Part shown: one piece after another, positions 35,825 to 45,378 of the stretch
Position numbering within the stretch: the first letter of the stretch is position 1
How the letters are laid out: every line of letters begins with the position of its first letter
Origin: Muribaculum sp. An289
GTDB taxonomy: Bacteria > Bacteroidota > Bacteroidia > Bacteroidales > UBA932
Direction: 5' to 3'
NCBI RefSeq assembly: GCF_002159555.1
Contig: NZ_NFIV01000001.1
Coordinates: forward strand, 124,001 to 188,000
DNA length: 64,000 nucleotides
Program-made: the position numbers and the translations under genes
Notes under the pieces: model-generated
What the model saw: only the letters and a program-made list of their open reading frames with translations
Database searches by the model: none
Told to the model about the DNA's origin: nothing

Positions 35825-37064
35825 CAGAGTTTTCACGACCGTACTGCCGTGCGGAATAAGGTTCGCATTCAAACGAAGCAATTCGGAAGTGGCATATTGC
35901 GCCCTGACGTTGAGAAGCGGGACGAGGGACGAAAAAAAACAGGGAAGCGGCGTGGCCCACTTCACGGAACACCTCCTGTTCAAAGGGACGGAAACGAAGA
36001 CCGCAAGGGCAATAAACAATTATCTCGAACGCTCGGGAGGAGACCTCAACGCCTTTACCACGAAAGAAGAGACGGTAATCCATGCGGCACTTCTCAAAGA
36101 GGAACTAAGCAAGGGCATATCGCTCCTGCTGGAACTCGCATACAGGTCCTTGTTCCGCGAAAAGGACATAGATACCGAGCGCAACGTGATAATAGACGAA
36201 ATCCAGTCGTACAAAGACTCCCCTCCGGACGAGATTTACGACCATTTCGAAGAACTGTTATTGGAAGGCACCCCGCTCGCCCCGCAAATCCTCGGTTCCA
36301 TAAAAAGCGTAAGGAAAGCCGTCAGGGAAGACATCGAAGAATATGTACGCGAAAATTTCAGGTACTCATGTTCCGCCCTGTCGGTAGTAGCGGACATGGA
36401 TGAAAAGGAGGTGATGCGCAAGGTTGCGAAAGCGGTGTCCAAGGCCGGAATCCCGGGACAGGAAGAGCCCGTAACGGCATATCCGGTATCCTCGTCACTA
36501 AAGGAAGGCAGGATTTTCGACAAGGTCCTGAACAAAAGGAACCACCAGGCCAACTGCATAATAGGATGCACCGGCTACCCTATCGGGTGCGAAAGGAAAA
36601 GGATAGCCCTCGTGCTCCTCTGCAACATACTCGGAGGACCGGCAGCAAGTTCGGTGCTCAATACGGAACTGCGCGAGAAAAGGGGCTGGGTATACGGAGT
36701 GGACGTCTCCTATACCCCATACGCCGACAACGGGGTAGTCGCCATCTCATTCGGCTGCGACAAGGAAAGAATCGAAGACTGCTGCAAGGCGACAATGGGA
36801 ATCCTCCGCCGTTTCCGGGAAAAACAGATGAAGGAGACAGCCCTTAAAGCAGCAAAGAAACAACTTTTGGGACAGTTGCTTATCGCATCGGACAACGGGG
36901 AACAGAAATGCCTCGCCATAGGTAAAAACATTCTGCTTTTCGGAGAAAACGCCGACGAAACAAGGGGAAGGAAAATACTGGAATCCATAACAGCGGAAGA
37001 GCTCGCCGGATGTGCGCGTGAGATTTTCGCCGAAGAAAGGCTTTCAAGACTGATTTATATCTGA
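35814..37064 (+). CDS. M16 family zinc metallopeptidase
   Basis: A 416-residue insulinase/processing-peptidase-type enzyme. The inverted zinc motif HFTEH (about 46-50, HxxEH) is intact, and the third ligand Glu is in VIIDEIQSYKDSPPDEI about 75 residues on. The second, non-catalytic half contains GGPAASSVLNTELREKRGWVY, the conserved substrate-binding region. It lacks a signal peptide, so it is likely cytoplasmic. It overlaps the upstream secreted-protein gene by 11 nt and precedes an O-methyltransferase. Confidence 0.93.
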   Translation: MEDNRVFTTVLPCGIRFAFKRSNSEVAYCALTLRSGTRDEKKQGSGVAHFTEHLLFKGTETKTARAINNYLERSGGDLNAFTTKEETVIHAALLKEELSKGISLLLELAYRSLFREKDIDTERNVIIDEIQSYKDSPPDEIYDHFEELLLEGTPLAPQILGSIKSVRKAVREDIEEYVRENFRYSCSALSVVADMDEKEVMRKVAKAVSKAGIPGQEEPVTAYPVSSSLKEGRIFDKVLNKRNHQANCIIGCTGYPIGCERKRIALVLLCNILGGPAASSVLNTELREKRGWVYGVDVSYTPYADNGVVAISFGCDKERIEDCCKATMGILRRFREKQMKETALKAAKKQLLGQLLIASDNGEQKCLAIGKNILLFGENADETRGRKILESITAEELAGCAREIFAEERLSRLIYI

Positions 37065-37079
37065 AAAACACGGCACACA

Positions 37080-37727
37080 ATGGAAAGGAATCTGCCCGAA
37101 GAGGAAATATCGTATATAACATCGCATTCGAGCCCTGCCAACAAAGCCCTGGAATGGCTTACAAGGCAGACGAATCTGAGAACCAACCACGCCAGGATGC
37201 TTTCTGACGGAATCCAGGGCCTGTTCCTGTCCATGATTTCACGGATAATGTCCCCCCGGAAAATACTGGAGATAGGCACCTTCACAGGCTACAGTGCAAT
37301 CTGCCTCGCCGAAGGGCTGGCGCCAGACGGCACGCTCGACACCCTCGAAATCAACGACGAACTCGAGGACATCATCCTCGAAGCATTCGTAAAATCGGGA
37401 TACTCCGACAGGATAAGGCTGCACATAGGCGATGCGAAGAAGACCCTCGAAAATCTCGAAGGGCCATACGACCTGGCCTACATCGATGCCGACAAGCGCG
37501 AATACGCCGAGTATTACGGAATGGTTTTCGACAAAGTACGCAAAGGAGGGGTGATTCTGGCCGACAACGTGCTCTGGGACGGGAAAATATTTTCCTCCGG
37601 GAAAGCGGCGAAAGACCGCCAGAGTTCCGGCATAATGGCCTTCAACGACATCGTAGCCCGGGACAGCCGCGTAGCATCAATGATTCTGCCCCTGCGCGAC
37701 GGGCTCAACATCATCTACAAGAGGTGA
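37080..37727 (+). CDS. Class I SAM O-methyltransferase (caffeoyl-CoA type)
   Basis: A 215-residue methyltransferase. SAM-binding motif I is EIGTFTGYSAICLAEGL, the acidic motif is LDTLEINDELEDI, and YIDADKREYAEYY plus GGVILADNVLW are the metal-binding and post motifs of the O-methyltransferase family 3. The substrate is unknown. The last 51 nt overlap the 3' end of the opposing M23 gene. Confidence 0.93.
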   Translation: MERNLPEEEISYITSHSSPANKALEWLTRQTNLRTNHARMLSDGIQGLFLSMISRIMSPRKILEIGTFTGYSAICLAEGLAPDGTLDTLEINDELEDIILEAFVKSGYSDRIRLHIGDAKKTLENLEGPYDLAYIDADKREYAEYYGMVFDKVRKGGVILADNVLWDGKIFSSGKAAKDRQSSGIMAFNDIVARDSRVASMILPLRDGLNIIYKR

Positions 37728-39002
37728 GGCGACGGCGGCCATAGCCCTCTCGTAAAGCCTTGCTGCATATATCGAATCGACCGTATTCCTGTATGCACCC
37801 ATTATATCCATGAACGCCCCCATATTTTCGCTCTTGAGAGGTTCAGCCGACGGAGACTCCATCTTCAGCGGATTGATAGGCGTACCGTTCTTCCATATAC
37901 GGTAATCAAGATGAGGGCCTGTCGAACGGCCCGTACTTCCCACATAACCGATTACATCCCCCTGCCGCACACGCTTCCCGACTTTCATGCCCTTTGCAAA
38001 ACGGGAAAGATGCAGGTACGCGGTAGTATACACGGAATTATGTCTGATTTTCACGATATTTCCGTTTGCTCCCTTGTAGCGGCACTCTATGACGATCCCG
38101 TCCCCGACGGACATCACAGGCGTACCTGTCGGAGCGGCATAATCCACTCCCGTGTGGGGCTGCACCCTTCTTGTGACAGGATGCTTGCGGGCGTATGAGA
38201 AACCGGAACTTATGCGCGAATAATTCAGAGGGGCCTTCAGGAAAGCCTTCCTCATGCTCTCGCCTTTCTCATTCCAATAGATATTGCCTCCGTCCCCCTG
38301 GTCGAACATCACCGAAGGGAACATTTCTCCCAGATGGGTGAACTCCACATATTTCACATCCCCTATCTCGAAGACTTCTCCGTCGCATACCACTTCGTCG
38401 TAGAGCACCCTGAAGACATCGCCTTTCTGGAGCGCGAAAAAGTCCACCGTCCATGCATAAATGTCCGAAAGCTTGATAATCAGAAGCGGAGAGACCCCGG
38501 CATTTACCATATCGTACCACAGGGAGTTTTCGATAGTCACATCGGCATAACGCGGAACGACCTCCATCTCCTTGCGGAATATCCGGGCCATAGCCGAATC
38601 CGGAGCGTTCATGTCCAACACCAGACTGCTGCTTCTGTCTATTTCGTACACCCAGTACCCGAGGGACGAATCAGCCTCGGAGATATATGCCGAATACTCG
38701 TTGCCTATCCTGATGTCCCTTATGTCGAAAGTATCCTTTATGGCTTCCGATATCCTGTAAATCCTCTGGTTGGAAACGCCGTAACGGTTCAGTATGTTGG
38801 AGAAAAACTCCCCTCTCGCCACACGCCCCTCGTATGTTTCATAGCCTTCGAGAGGTATTCCGAGCTCGTTCCTTTTCACGCTGTCACGGAGTTCTTCCCC
38901 TTCCGCGGAACAGTCCGTCGCGACATCCCCGCCTCCGCAGGAATACAGGGCCGCAACCATGGCCGCGACCGCCGCCGTATATAAAAATTTTATTGCAGAC
39001 AT
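37677..39002 (-). CDS. M23 (LytM-type) peptidase lipoprotein
   Basis: A 441-residue predicted lipoprotein, lipobox LYSC (Cys22), with an OapA-like/LysM-like N-terminal region (about 50-220). The LytM domain at about 265-380 has the first zinc ligands in HTGVD (His283, Asp287) and a His331 (YLHLSRF). In the final HxH motif the sequence reads GPHLDYRIW, that is His364-Leu-Asp366 instead of His-Leu-His. Asp may still bind zinc or the domain may be a regulator. Likely acts on peptidoglycan in the periplasm. Confidence 0.88.
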   Translation of the reverse strand: MSAIKFLYTAAVAAMVAALYSCGGGDVATDCSAEGEELRDSVKRNELGIPLEGYETYEGRVARGEFFSNILNRYGVSNQRIYRISEAIKDTFDIRDIRIGNEYSAYISEADSSLGYWVYEIDRSSSLVLDMNAPDSAMARIFRKEMEVVPRYADVTIENSLWYDMVNAGVSPLLIIKLSDIYAWTVDFFALQKGDVFRVLYDEVVCDGEVFEIGDVKYVEFTHLGEMFPSVMFDQGDGGNIYWNEKGESMRKAFLKAPLNYSRISSGFSYARKHPVTRRVQPHTGVDYAAPTGTPVMSVGDGIVIECRYKGANGNIVKIRHNSVYTTAYLHLSRFAKGMKVGKRVRQGDVIGYVGSTGRSTGPHLDYRIWKNGTPINPLKMESPSAEPLKSENMGAFMDIMGAYRNTVDSIYAARLYERAMAAVASPLVDDVEPVAQGQNH

Positions 39003-39062
39003 TATAAAAACCTGTTTTGAGGGCGCAATATATGGCAAAATACGGAGCTTTCAAAAAGACTT

Positions 39063-39115
39063 GTGGAAAAATTTGTATTTTTTTGTAAGAAAGTGGAAAT
39101 TTTTGATTATTTTTG
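39063..39115 (+). promoter_or_regulatory. mraZ (dcw cluster) promoter with possible MraZ boxes
   Basis: TATTTTTG (39108-39115) is a good -7 element; the best -33 TTTG is at 39082-39085, 22 nt away. GTGGAAA occurs at 39063-39069 and again at 39093-39099, 30 bp apart, around the -33 box. MraZ in other bacteria binds repeated GTGG-like boxes at 10-bp multiples before its own gene; the match here is suggestive only. Confidence 0.5.
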
Positions 39116-39151
39116 CGCTATCATGTTTTTAAACGTCACGGACACGGGATT

Positions 39152-39604
39152 ATGATAAAATTCATCGGCGAATACAAAGTGAAACTGGACGACAAGGGGA
39201 GGTTGGTTTTCCCTTCGCCGTTCAAGAATCTCGTATCCGGACAGAAGCCCTGCCTCTTCGTAGTCAAGAAGGACATTTTCGCGGAATGCCTGGAGATGTA
39301 CGCCTACGAAGAATGGGAGCGCCAGTCGGAAAAGGTCAGGTCGATGCTCAACCCCTTCAACAGGGAGCATGCCGAATTCTGGAGGGCCTACACGAGGAAC
39401 AGGGCGGTCGTGGAACCGGACCCGAAGCTCGGAAGGATTACCATTCCGAAAAAGCTTCTTGAAACAATCGGAGTAGACAAGGAAGTAGTATTCAGCGGAA
39501 ACGACGACAAGATAGAAATCTGGGCCGCCGAAAAATACGAATCCAGCAATATAAGCGAAGAACGTTTTGTTTCATTAGCCGGAAAGATTTCCGGTCAAAT
39601 TTAA
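39152..39604 (+). CDS. mraZ: Transcriptional regulator MraZ
   Basis: A 150-residue protein with two SpoVT/AbrB-like DNA-binding repeats. The first begins FIGEYKVKLDDKGRLVFPS and the second has DPKLGRITIPKKLLE. It forms a ring oligomer and represses the division cluster in E. coli. First gene of the 13-gene cluster. The ATG at 39152 fits the family start; an upstream start at 39113 overlaps the -7 element. Confidence 0.96.
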   Translation: MIKFIGEYKVKLDDKGRLVFPSPFKNLVSGQKPCLFVVKKDIFAECLEMYAYEEWERQSEKVRSMLNPFNREHAEFWRAYTRNRAVVEPDPKLGRITIPKKLLETIGVDKEVVFSGNDDKIEIWAAEKYESSNISEERFVSLAGKISGQI

Positions 39605-39617
39605 CGGAGGCTCCAAC

Positions 39618-40532
39618 ATGTCCGAATACCATGTCCCAGTGATGCTTCACGAAAGCGTTTCAGAACTCATAACCGACCGTTCCGGAATATATGTCGATGC
39701 GACCTTCGGAGGAGGCGGACACAGCAAGCGCATATTGTCCGAACTCACCAAGGACGGACGGCTTCTGGCATTCGACAGGGACGCCGAAGCCATGGAAAAT
39801 GTTCCGGAAGACATAAGGATAAACTTTGTACACAACAACTTCCGGTTCATACACAACTACATACTTGCAGGCGGCTACAGGGACGGGGTAGACGGAATAC
39901 TTGCAGACCTCGGAGTTTCGTCCCACCAGTTCGACACGGCCGGAAGGGGCTTCTCGTTCAGATTCGACGCGCCGCTGGACATGAGGATGAATACGGAAGG
40001 GGAAATCACGGCAAAAGATGTAATAAACAGTTATAGTAATGAAGAGCTGGAGAGGCTTTTCCGGGTTTACGGGGAACTGCGCGAAAGCGGAAGGATTGCG
40101 GCGGCGATATGCTCCGCAAGGACGGCAGCCCCGATAGAGACCACCGGCCAGCTCGGAAAAGCCATTGAAAGGCTCCTGCCCGGTTTTGCAGAACACAAAT
40201 TCCTCGCAAAGGTGTATCAGGCCCTGAGAATCGAGGTGAACCGTGAAATGCGTTCCCTTGAAAAATTCCTGAAAGGCGCCCTGAAATCGCTGAAGCCGGG
40301 AGGAAGAATCGTCATCATCACATACCACTCGCTGGAAGACAGGATGGTGAAGAATTTTCTCAAAACCGGGAACACCGGAGGGGAGACGGAAAGCGACATT
40401 TACGGAATGCGCCCGTCCCCGTTCAGAATGATTACCAGGAAACCGGTAACGCCGTCGGAAGATGAAATCCGCTCCAACACGAGGGCGAGAAGCGCAAAAT
40501 TGAGGGTAGCCGAAAAAGTACGGGAACAATAA
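39618..40532 (+). CDS. rsmH: 16S rRNA m4C1402 methyltransferase RsmH
   Basis: SAM-dependent N4-methyltransferase acting on C1402 of 16S rRNA. It has 304 residues. The start YHVPVMLHESV, SAM motif DATFGGGGHSKRIL, DLGVSSHQFDTAGRGFSFR and the C-terminal YHSLEDRMVKNF are all diagnostic. A GGAGG ribosome-binding sequence lies 7 nt before the ATG. Second gene of the dcw cluster, formerly mraW. Confidence 0.98.
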   Translation: MSEYHVPVMLHESVSELITDRSGIYVDATFGGGGHSKRILSELTKDGRLLAFDRDAEAMENVPEDIRINFVHNNFRFIHNYILAGGYRDGVDGILADLGVSSHQFDTAGRGFSFRFDAPLDMRMNTEGEITAKDVINSYSNEELERLFRVYGELRESGRIAAAICSARTAAPIETTGQLGKAIERLLPGFAEHKFLAKVYQALRIEVNREMRSLEKFLKGALKSLKPGGRIVIITYHSLEDRMVKNFLKTGNTGGETESDIYGMRPSPFRMITRKPVTPSEDEIRSNTRARSAKLRVAEKVREQ

Positions 40533-40535
40533 GCG

Positions 40536-40862
40536 ATGGCAGCGATATCGAAATACATAAAAAGCTTTTTCAGGGGGGACTTCCTGACCGTCATAAAGGC
40601 GGACAGGAACATTCCTTTCATATTGTATGTATTCGTCCTTATCATACTGTACATCACAATAAACCTGCTTATCGAGCAAACGATGACGGTAAGGCAGGAA
40701 AATGAAAGAATCATAAAGGAACTCAATATCGACTACACCCAGAAAAGCCTCGAACTGATAAGCATAGACACGAGAAGCAAGATAGAGGAAATGCTGCGCG
40801 AGAAAGGCTCTTCGTTGGAAAAGCCGGAAACCGCCCCTGTAAGAATAACCGCCGACAAGTGA
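40536..40862 (+). CDS. ftsL: FtsL-like division protein
   Basis: A 108-residue bitopic protein with a short cytoplasmic part, one membrane helix at about 28-46 (FILYVFVLIILYITINLLIE) and a periplasmic coiled coil (about 47-90). Sequence is poorly conserved in this family; the assignment rests on topology and position between rsmH and ftsI. FtsL bridges FtsQ and DivIC/FtsB-like partners in the divisome. The stop overlaps an alternative GTG of ftsI. Confidence 0.88.
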   Translation: MAAISKYIKSFFRGDFLTVIKADRNIPFILYVFVLIILYITINLLIEQTMTVRQENERIIKELNIDYTQKSLELISIDTRSKIEEMLREKGSSLEKPETAPVRITADK

Positions 40863-40870
40863 TTTTAAAT

Positions 40871-42739
40871 ATGAAAAACATTAAAAATACGGCTTCACCA
40901 CAAAGGCTGCTCATCGTTTACGTAATAATGATGGTTGCAGCCGTAATCGCCGTATTGAGAATCGCTTACCTCCAAATCTTCTATGTCCCGGACACCGAAT
41001 TCGGCGCCAAAGGGATAACCGAGACACTTGAACCGGCACGCGGAAACATCCTCGCCCGCGACGGCCGGCCTCTGGCCGTATCGTCCCCAAAATATGAAAT
41101 CAGGATGGACTGCACCGTATCGAAATCGGAAACCTTTGAAAGCGGGATAGACTCCCTCTGCATCGAATTGGCGAAAATGTTCGGAAACAAAAGCGCGGCA
41201 ACATACGAGTCGGAAATCAGGAAAGCCCGCAACAAGGGCGACGGTTACTTCCGGATTGGGAACAGATACATATCCCACGATGAAATGAACAGGCTGAAAA
41301 ATTTTCCCATATTCCGCCTCGGCAGAAACAGAGGAGGCCTCATCATCGAAAAACAAGACAGCCGTATATATCCATACGCGAAACTTGCGCGGAGGACAAT
41401 CGGCTATGTAAAGGATAACGCCAACTCTTCAGGCAACAACCTCATCGGCATTGAAGGAAAATACAACTACCTCCTGCACGGAAAGGAAGGGGTACGGTCG
41501 CTGCGCCGCACCGAGAACAAAGAATGGATTCCCGACCTCGACAAAGAGATAATCCTGCCGGAAGACGGAACGGACATCCTCACTACAATCGACATAGAGT
41601 TGCAGGACATAGCAGACAAGGCCCTGCGCTCCAAAATAGACACCGTATCCTCCATCGAGAAAGCCTGCGCGATAATCATGGATGTGGAGACCGGAGCCAT
41701 AAGGGCGATGGTAAACCTCGGAAGGACGAAAAACGGGGAACTCGACGAGATTGAGAACTACGCAATCAGCATGGCGGCAGAACCGGGCTCGGTATTCAAA
41801 CTCGCCTCGCTTGTGACCCTTCTGGAGGACGGCAAGGCCACACTCGACACCAAAATCAAGGGAAACAAGGGCAGATGGTCCTACAACGGGCGCACATTCT
41901 ACGATGAATATATCAGAAAAGAAGAAGAGGCGACAGTACTCTGGGGCTTCATGAAATCCTCAAACCAGGTATTCAGACAGCTCGTGTGCGACAATTATAC
42001 CGGGCATGAAAAGGAATATGTGGACAAACTGTACAGCTACAAGCTCTGCGAAAAATTCAACTTCGACATCGAAGGCGAGGGACGGTCGTTCATCCCTACC
42101 CCGGGAAGCGCCAACTGGAGCGGAAGCTCGCTGCCGTCCATAGCAATCGGATACAACGTGAACATCACGCCGCTCAACATACTCACCTTCTACAACGCGA
42201 TAGCCAATGACGGCAAAGTCATGAGGCCGTATTTGGTAGAGGCGCTCGAAAAGAACGGAAAAACGGTAAAGGAACTCGGGCCTACGGTACTGAGCGGGAA
42301 AATATGCTCGCAGAAAACAATCGACACTGTAAAACGGGCGCTCCGCACCGTCGTGGAGAAAGGTACCGGCTCGGCATTGAAGAACGCAAAATGCAAAGTG
42401 TCCGGGAAGACAGGCACGGCCAGGATGCTCGTGGAATACACTAACTCAAAAGGAAAAACCGTTTCAGGCTACGAAGACCCGAAAGGCTACAAGCGCCACC
42501 AGGCCACTTTCGTGGGTTTCTTCCCGTCGGACAAGCCCAAGTACAGCGCCATCGTGGTGGTATACTCCAAAAAAACGAGAGGCAACTTTTACGGAGGCAG
42601 CTGGGCGGCCCCGGTTTTCCGCGAGATAGTGGACAATATATGCACGCTCGGGCCGGAATGGGGCGAAGAGCTCGTACCTAAGGCAGGATTGCCTGAAATC
42701 AAAACTGACAGCGAAGAAAAACAGAGGGAAAACTCATGA
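40871..42739 (+). CDS. ftsI: Division transpeptidase (PBP3/FtsI)
   Basis: Class B penicillin-binding protein that crosslinks septal peptidoglycan. It has 622 residues. One membrane helix spans about 13-37, followed by the pedestal domain with PARGNILARDGRPLA. The transpeptidase active-site Ser307 is in SVFK, the SxN motif is SSN (363-365) and the KTGT motif is in SGKTGTARM. No PASTA domain follows. I start at ATG 40871; a GTG at 40859 adds four residues and overlaps ftsL. Confidence 0.96.
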   Translation: MKNIKNTASPQRLLIVYVIMMVAAVIAVLRIAYLQIFYVPDTEFGAKGITETLEPARGNILARDGRPLAVSSPKYEIRMDCTVSKSETFESGIDSLCIELAKMFGNKSAATYESEIRKARNKGDGYFRIGNRYISHDEMNRLKNFPIFRLGRNRGGLIIEKQDSRIYPYAKLARRTIGYVKDNANSSGNNLIGIEGKYNYLLHGKEGVRSLRRTENKEWIPDLDKEIILPEDGTDILTTIDIELQDIADKALRSKIDTVSSIEKACAIIMDVETGAIRAMVNLGRTKNGELDEIENYAISMAAEPGSVFKLASLVTLLEDGKATLDTKIKGNKGRWSYNGRTFYDEYIRKEEEATVLWGFMKSSNQVFRQLVCDNYTGHEKEYVDKLYSYKLCEKFNFDIEGEGRSFIPTPGSANWSGSSLPSIAIGYNVNITPLNILTFYNAIANDGKVMRPYLVEALEKNGKTVKELGPTVLSGKICSQKTIDTVKRALRTVVEKGTGSALKNAKCKVSGKTGTARMLVEYTNSKGKTVSGYEDPKGYKRHQATFVGFFPSDKPKYSAIVVVYSKKTRGNFYGGSWAAPVFREIVDNICTLGPEWGEELVPKAGLPEIKTDSEEKQRENS

Positions 42740-44178
42740 AATTCGAAAAATTCATACAGGCCGTCGGGGCCGATGAAACATACGGAGATATCGGGACTGA
42801 AATCACGATGGTTACCGACGACTCGCGCAAATGCGTTCCGGGAGCCCTGTTCATAGCGGTAAAGGGATTCGGGACAGACGGGCACGCATACATAGGAAAG
42901 GCCGTGGAAAACGGGGCCTCGGCCATAATTTTCGAAAATCCGGATTTCCGTCCCGAAGGGATTCCGGCAGCAAGGACAACCGATGCGAGGAAAGCAGTCG
43001 CACTTGCCGCCGACCTTTTCTACGGACGGCCTTCGACCAAACTGAAACTCGTAGGCATCACCGGCACCAACGGGAAAACGACAACCGCCACCATGCTGTA
43101 CCGCCTGTTTACAGGAATGGGCTACGGCTGCGGCCTCCTGTCCACGATAGCCAATTATATCTGCGGTAAGGAATACCCTACCCTGAACACTACGTCGGAC
43201 CCAATCACCATCAACTCGCTCCTCGCCGAAATGGTAAAGGCCGGCTGCGAATACTGCTTCATGGAAGTAAGTTCCGTAGGGATAGAACAGGAAAGGGTCG
43301 CCGGGCTCACATTCGCCGGAGGGATTTTTTCCAACCTCACCCATGACCACCTCGACTATCACAAGACATTCGCCGAATACCTGAGGTGCAAGAAAATGTT
43401 TTTCGACAGCCTTCCGCCGGACGCCTTCGCACTGACGAACATTGACGACAGGAACGGCAGGGTGATGGTTCAGAACACGAAAGCCAGGGTAGTCACATAT
43501 TCCTGCCGGAGCGCGGCGGACCATACGTGCAGAATCATCGAGGAAAGTTTTGACGGCATGCTTGTCAGGATGGACGGCAAGGAAGTCTGGTGCAGACTCA
43601 TAGGCGCCCACAACGCATACAACCTGCTTGCGGTATATTCCGCGGCAGTCCTGCTCGGGGCCAACGGAGAAGAGGCCCTGCAAGGCATCAGCGGGCTGAC
43701 ACCGGTGGCAGGAAGGATGGAGTACCTCAGGGGAAAGAACGGCCTTACGGTAGTAATCGACTACGCGCACACTCCGGACGCCCTTGAAAACGTACTGAAG
43801 ACCCTCCGGGAGACAGGGCGAGGCAACAGCATAATCACCGTTTTCGGCTGCGGAGGAGACCGGGACAGGAGCAAACGCCCCGAAATGGCTGCCGTTGCTG
43901 AAAAATACTCCGACAGGGTTTTCGTCACGTCCGACAACCCGAGGACGGAAGACCCCGAGGCAATCATAAACGAAATCATGACAGGCTTCAGCGCTGAAGG
44001 CCTCAGGAAGGCCATAGCGATAACCGACAGAAAGAATGCCATAAGGACGGCAGTGATGACAGCCCCGGAAGGAGCGGTAATCCTGCTTGCCGGGAAAGGG
44101 CACGAGACCTACCAGATAATAGGTCATGAAAAAAGGGATTTCAACGAATACGGAATAGTCAAGGAAATTTTGAACTGA
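42736..44178 (+). CDS. murE: UDP-MurNAc-tripeptide ligase MurE, meso-DAP type
   Basis: Adds the third stem-peptide residue. It has 480 residues. The P-loop is GITGTNGKTTTA; HLDYHKTFAEYLRCK and GGDRDRSKRP are Mur ligase signatures. The specificity motif reads DNPR (SDNPRTEDPE), which predicts meso-diaminopimelate rather than lysine. ATGA overlap with ftsI. Confidence 0.97.
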   Translation: MKFEKFIQAVGADETYGDIGTEITMVTDDSRKCVPGALFIAVKGFGTDGHAYIGKAVENGASAIIFENPDFRPEGIPAARTTDARKAVALAADLFYGRPSTKLKLVGITGTNGKTTTATMLYRLFTGMGYGCGLLSTIANYICGKEYPTLNTTSDPITINSLLAEMVKAGCEYCFMEVSSVGIEQERVAGLTFAGGIFSNLTHDHLDYHKTFAEYLRCKKMFFDSLPPDAFALTNIDDRNGRVMVQNTKARVVTYSCRSAADHTCRIIEESFDGMLVRMDGKEVWCRLIGAHNAYNLLAVYSAAVLLGANGEEALQGISGLTPVAGRMEYLRGKNGLTVVIDYAHTPDALENVLKTLRETGRGNSIITVFGCGGDRDRSKRPEMAAVAEKYSDRVFVTSDNPRTEDPEAIINEIMTGFSAEGLRKAIAITDRKNAIRTAVMTAPEGAVILLAGKGHETYQIIGHEKRDFNEYGIVKEILN

Positions 44179-44191
44179 TAGATAGAGGAAT

Positions 44192-45376
44192 ATGTTATAC
44201 CACCTGTTCGAATATTTGAAAACGGTAATGGATTTTCCTGGCTCCGGGCTTATGCAGTACATCTCGGTAAGGGCGGTCTGCGCAAGCCTGCTGTCAATAA
44301 TACTCTCTCTGATTTTCGGGAAAAAGATAATCCGCATGCTCCAGCGCAGGCAAATCGGAGAGGAAATCAGGGATCTCGGACTGGAAGGCCAGCTTCAGAA
44401 AAAGGGAACCCCGACTATGGGGGGCATCATCATACTGATGTCGATACTGATTCCTGTACTCCTGTTCTGTAACCTCACCAATTTTTATGTTATATTATTG
44501 ATAATAACCACTTTATGGTTAGGAGGACTCGGATTCGCGGATGATTATATAAAGGTATACAGGAAAGACAAGAACGGACTCAGCGAAAAGAAGAAACTCA
44601 TAGGGCAGATACTGTTGGGCATCATCGTAGGAGGGGCTGTCCTTTTCCACAGCGGGATTCATGTAATGCCGGACACTACGATTCCTTTCGTCAAGAGCCA
44701 CGAGTTCAATTATTCCTCCCTCAGTCCGTTTTCCGGAACATTGGGAGAGATTTTCACGTGGGCGGTATACATTATAATGATAATACTCGTCATTACGGCC
44801 TGCTCCAACGCATCGAACCTCACCGACGGGATGGACGGGCTGACTACCGGAATCTCGGCCATCGTCGGTACGGCCCTCGGAGTCCTCGCCTACCTGTCCG
44901 GAAACATCAATGACGCGGGATACCTTAATATAATGTATATCCCCGGCTCGGGAGAAGTGACGATAGTTTTTGCAGCCTTTGTCGGCGCCCTCATAGGTTT
45001 CCTCTGGTACAATTCCTATCCCGCACAGGTTTTCATGGGAGATACAGGAAGCCTCGCCCTCGGAGGCATCATCGGAGTGGCGGCGATACTGATAAAGAAG
45101 GAACTGCTGATTCCGATACTCTGCGGAGTATTCTTCGTGGAAAGCCTTTCCGTGATAATCCAAAGGGGGTATTTCAGGTATACCAAAAAGAAATACGGCG
45201 AAGGCCGGAGGGTGTTCAAGATGACACCTCTCCACCACCATTTCCAGAAAGAGGGAATCGATGCAATCATAAAAAGGCCGGCGAGGGCCATTCCCGAAGC
45301 GAAAATAGTCGTCCGCTTCTGGATAGTCTCGATACTGCTGGCGGTAATAACGATAATAACATTGAAAATCAGATAA
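44192..45376 (+). CDS. mraY: Phospho-MurNAc-pentapeptide transferase MraY
   Basis: Integral membrane enzyme that makes lipid I on undecaprenyl phosphate. It has 394 residues and about ten helices. Signatures include GTPTMGGIIIL, FADDYIKVYRKDKNGL, the catalytic NLTDGMDGL and FRMTPLHHHF-like FKMTPLHHHFQKEG. Fits the usual position between murE and murD. Confidence 0.98.
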   Translation: MLYHLFEYLKTVMDFPGSGLMQYISVRAVCASLLSIILSLIFGKKIIRMLQRRQIGEEIRDLGLEGQLQKKGTPTMGGIIILMSILIPVLLFCNLTNFYVILLIITTLWLGGLGFADDYIKVYRKDKNGLSEKKKLIGQILLGIIVGGAVLFHSGIHVMPDTTIPFVKSHEFNYSSLSPFSGTLGEIFTWAVYIIMIILVITACSNASNLTDGMDGLTTGISAIVGTALGVLAYLSGNINDAGYLNIMYIPGSGEVTIVFAAFVGALIGFLWYNSYPAQVFMGDTGSLALGGIIGVAAILIKKELLIPILCGVFFVESLSVIIQRGYFRYTKKKYGEGRRVFKMTPLHHHFQKEGIDAIIKRPARAIPEAKIVVRFWIVSILLAVITIITLKIR

Positions 45377-45378
45377 CG

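Noticed and set aside
42589-44337. A 582-codon open frame antisense to murE
   Set aside because: Same cause as the secA antisense frame; no recognisable protein features.
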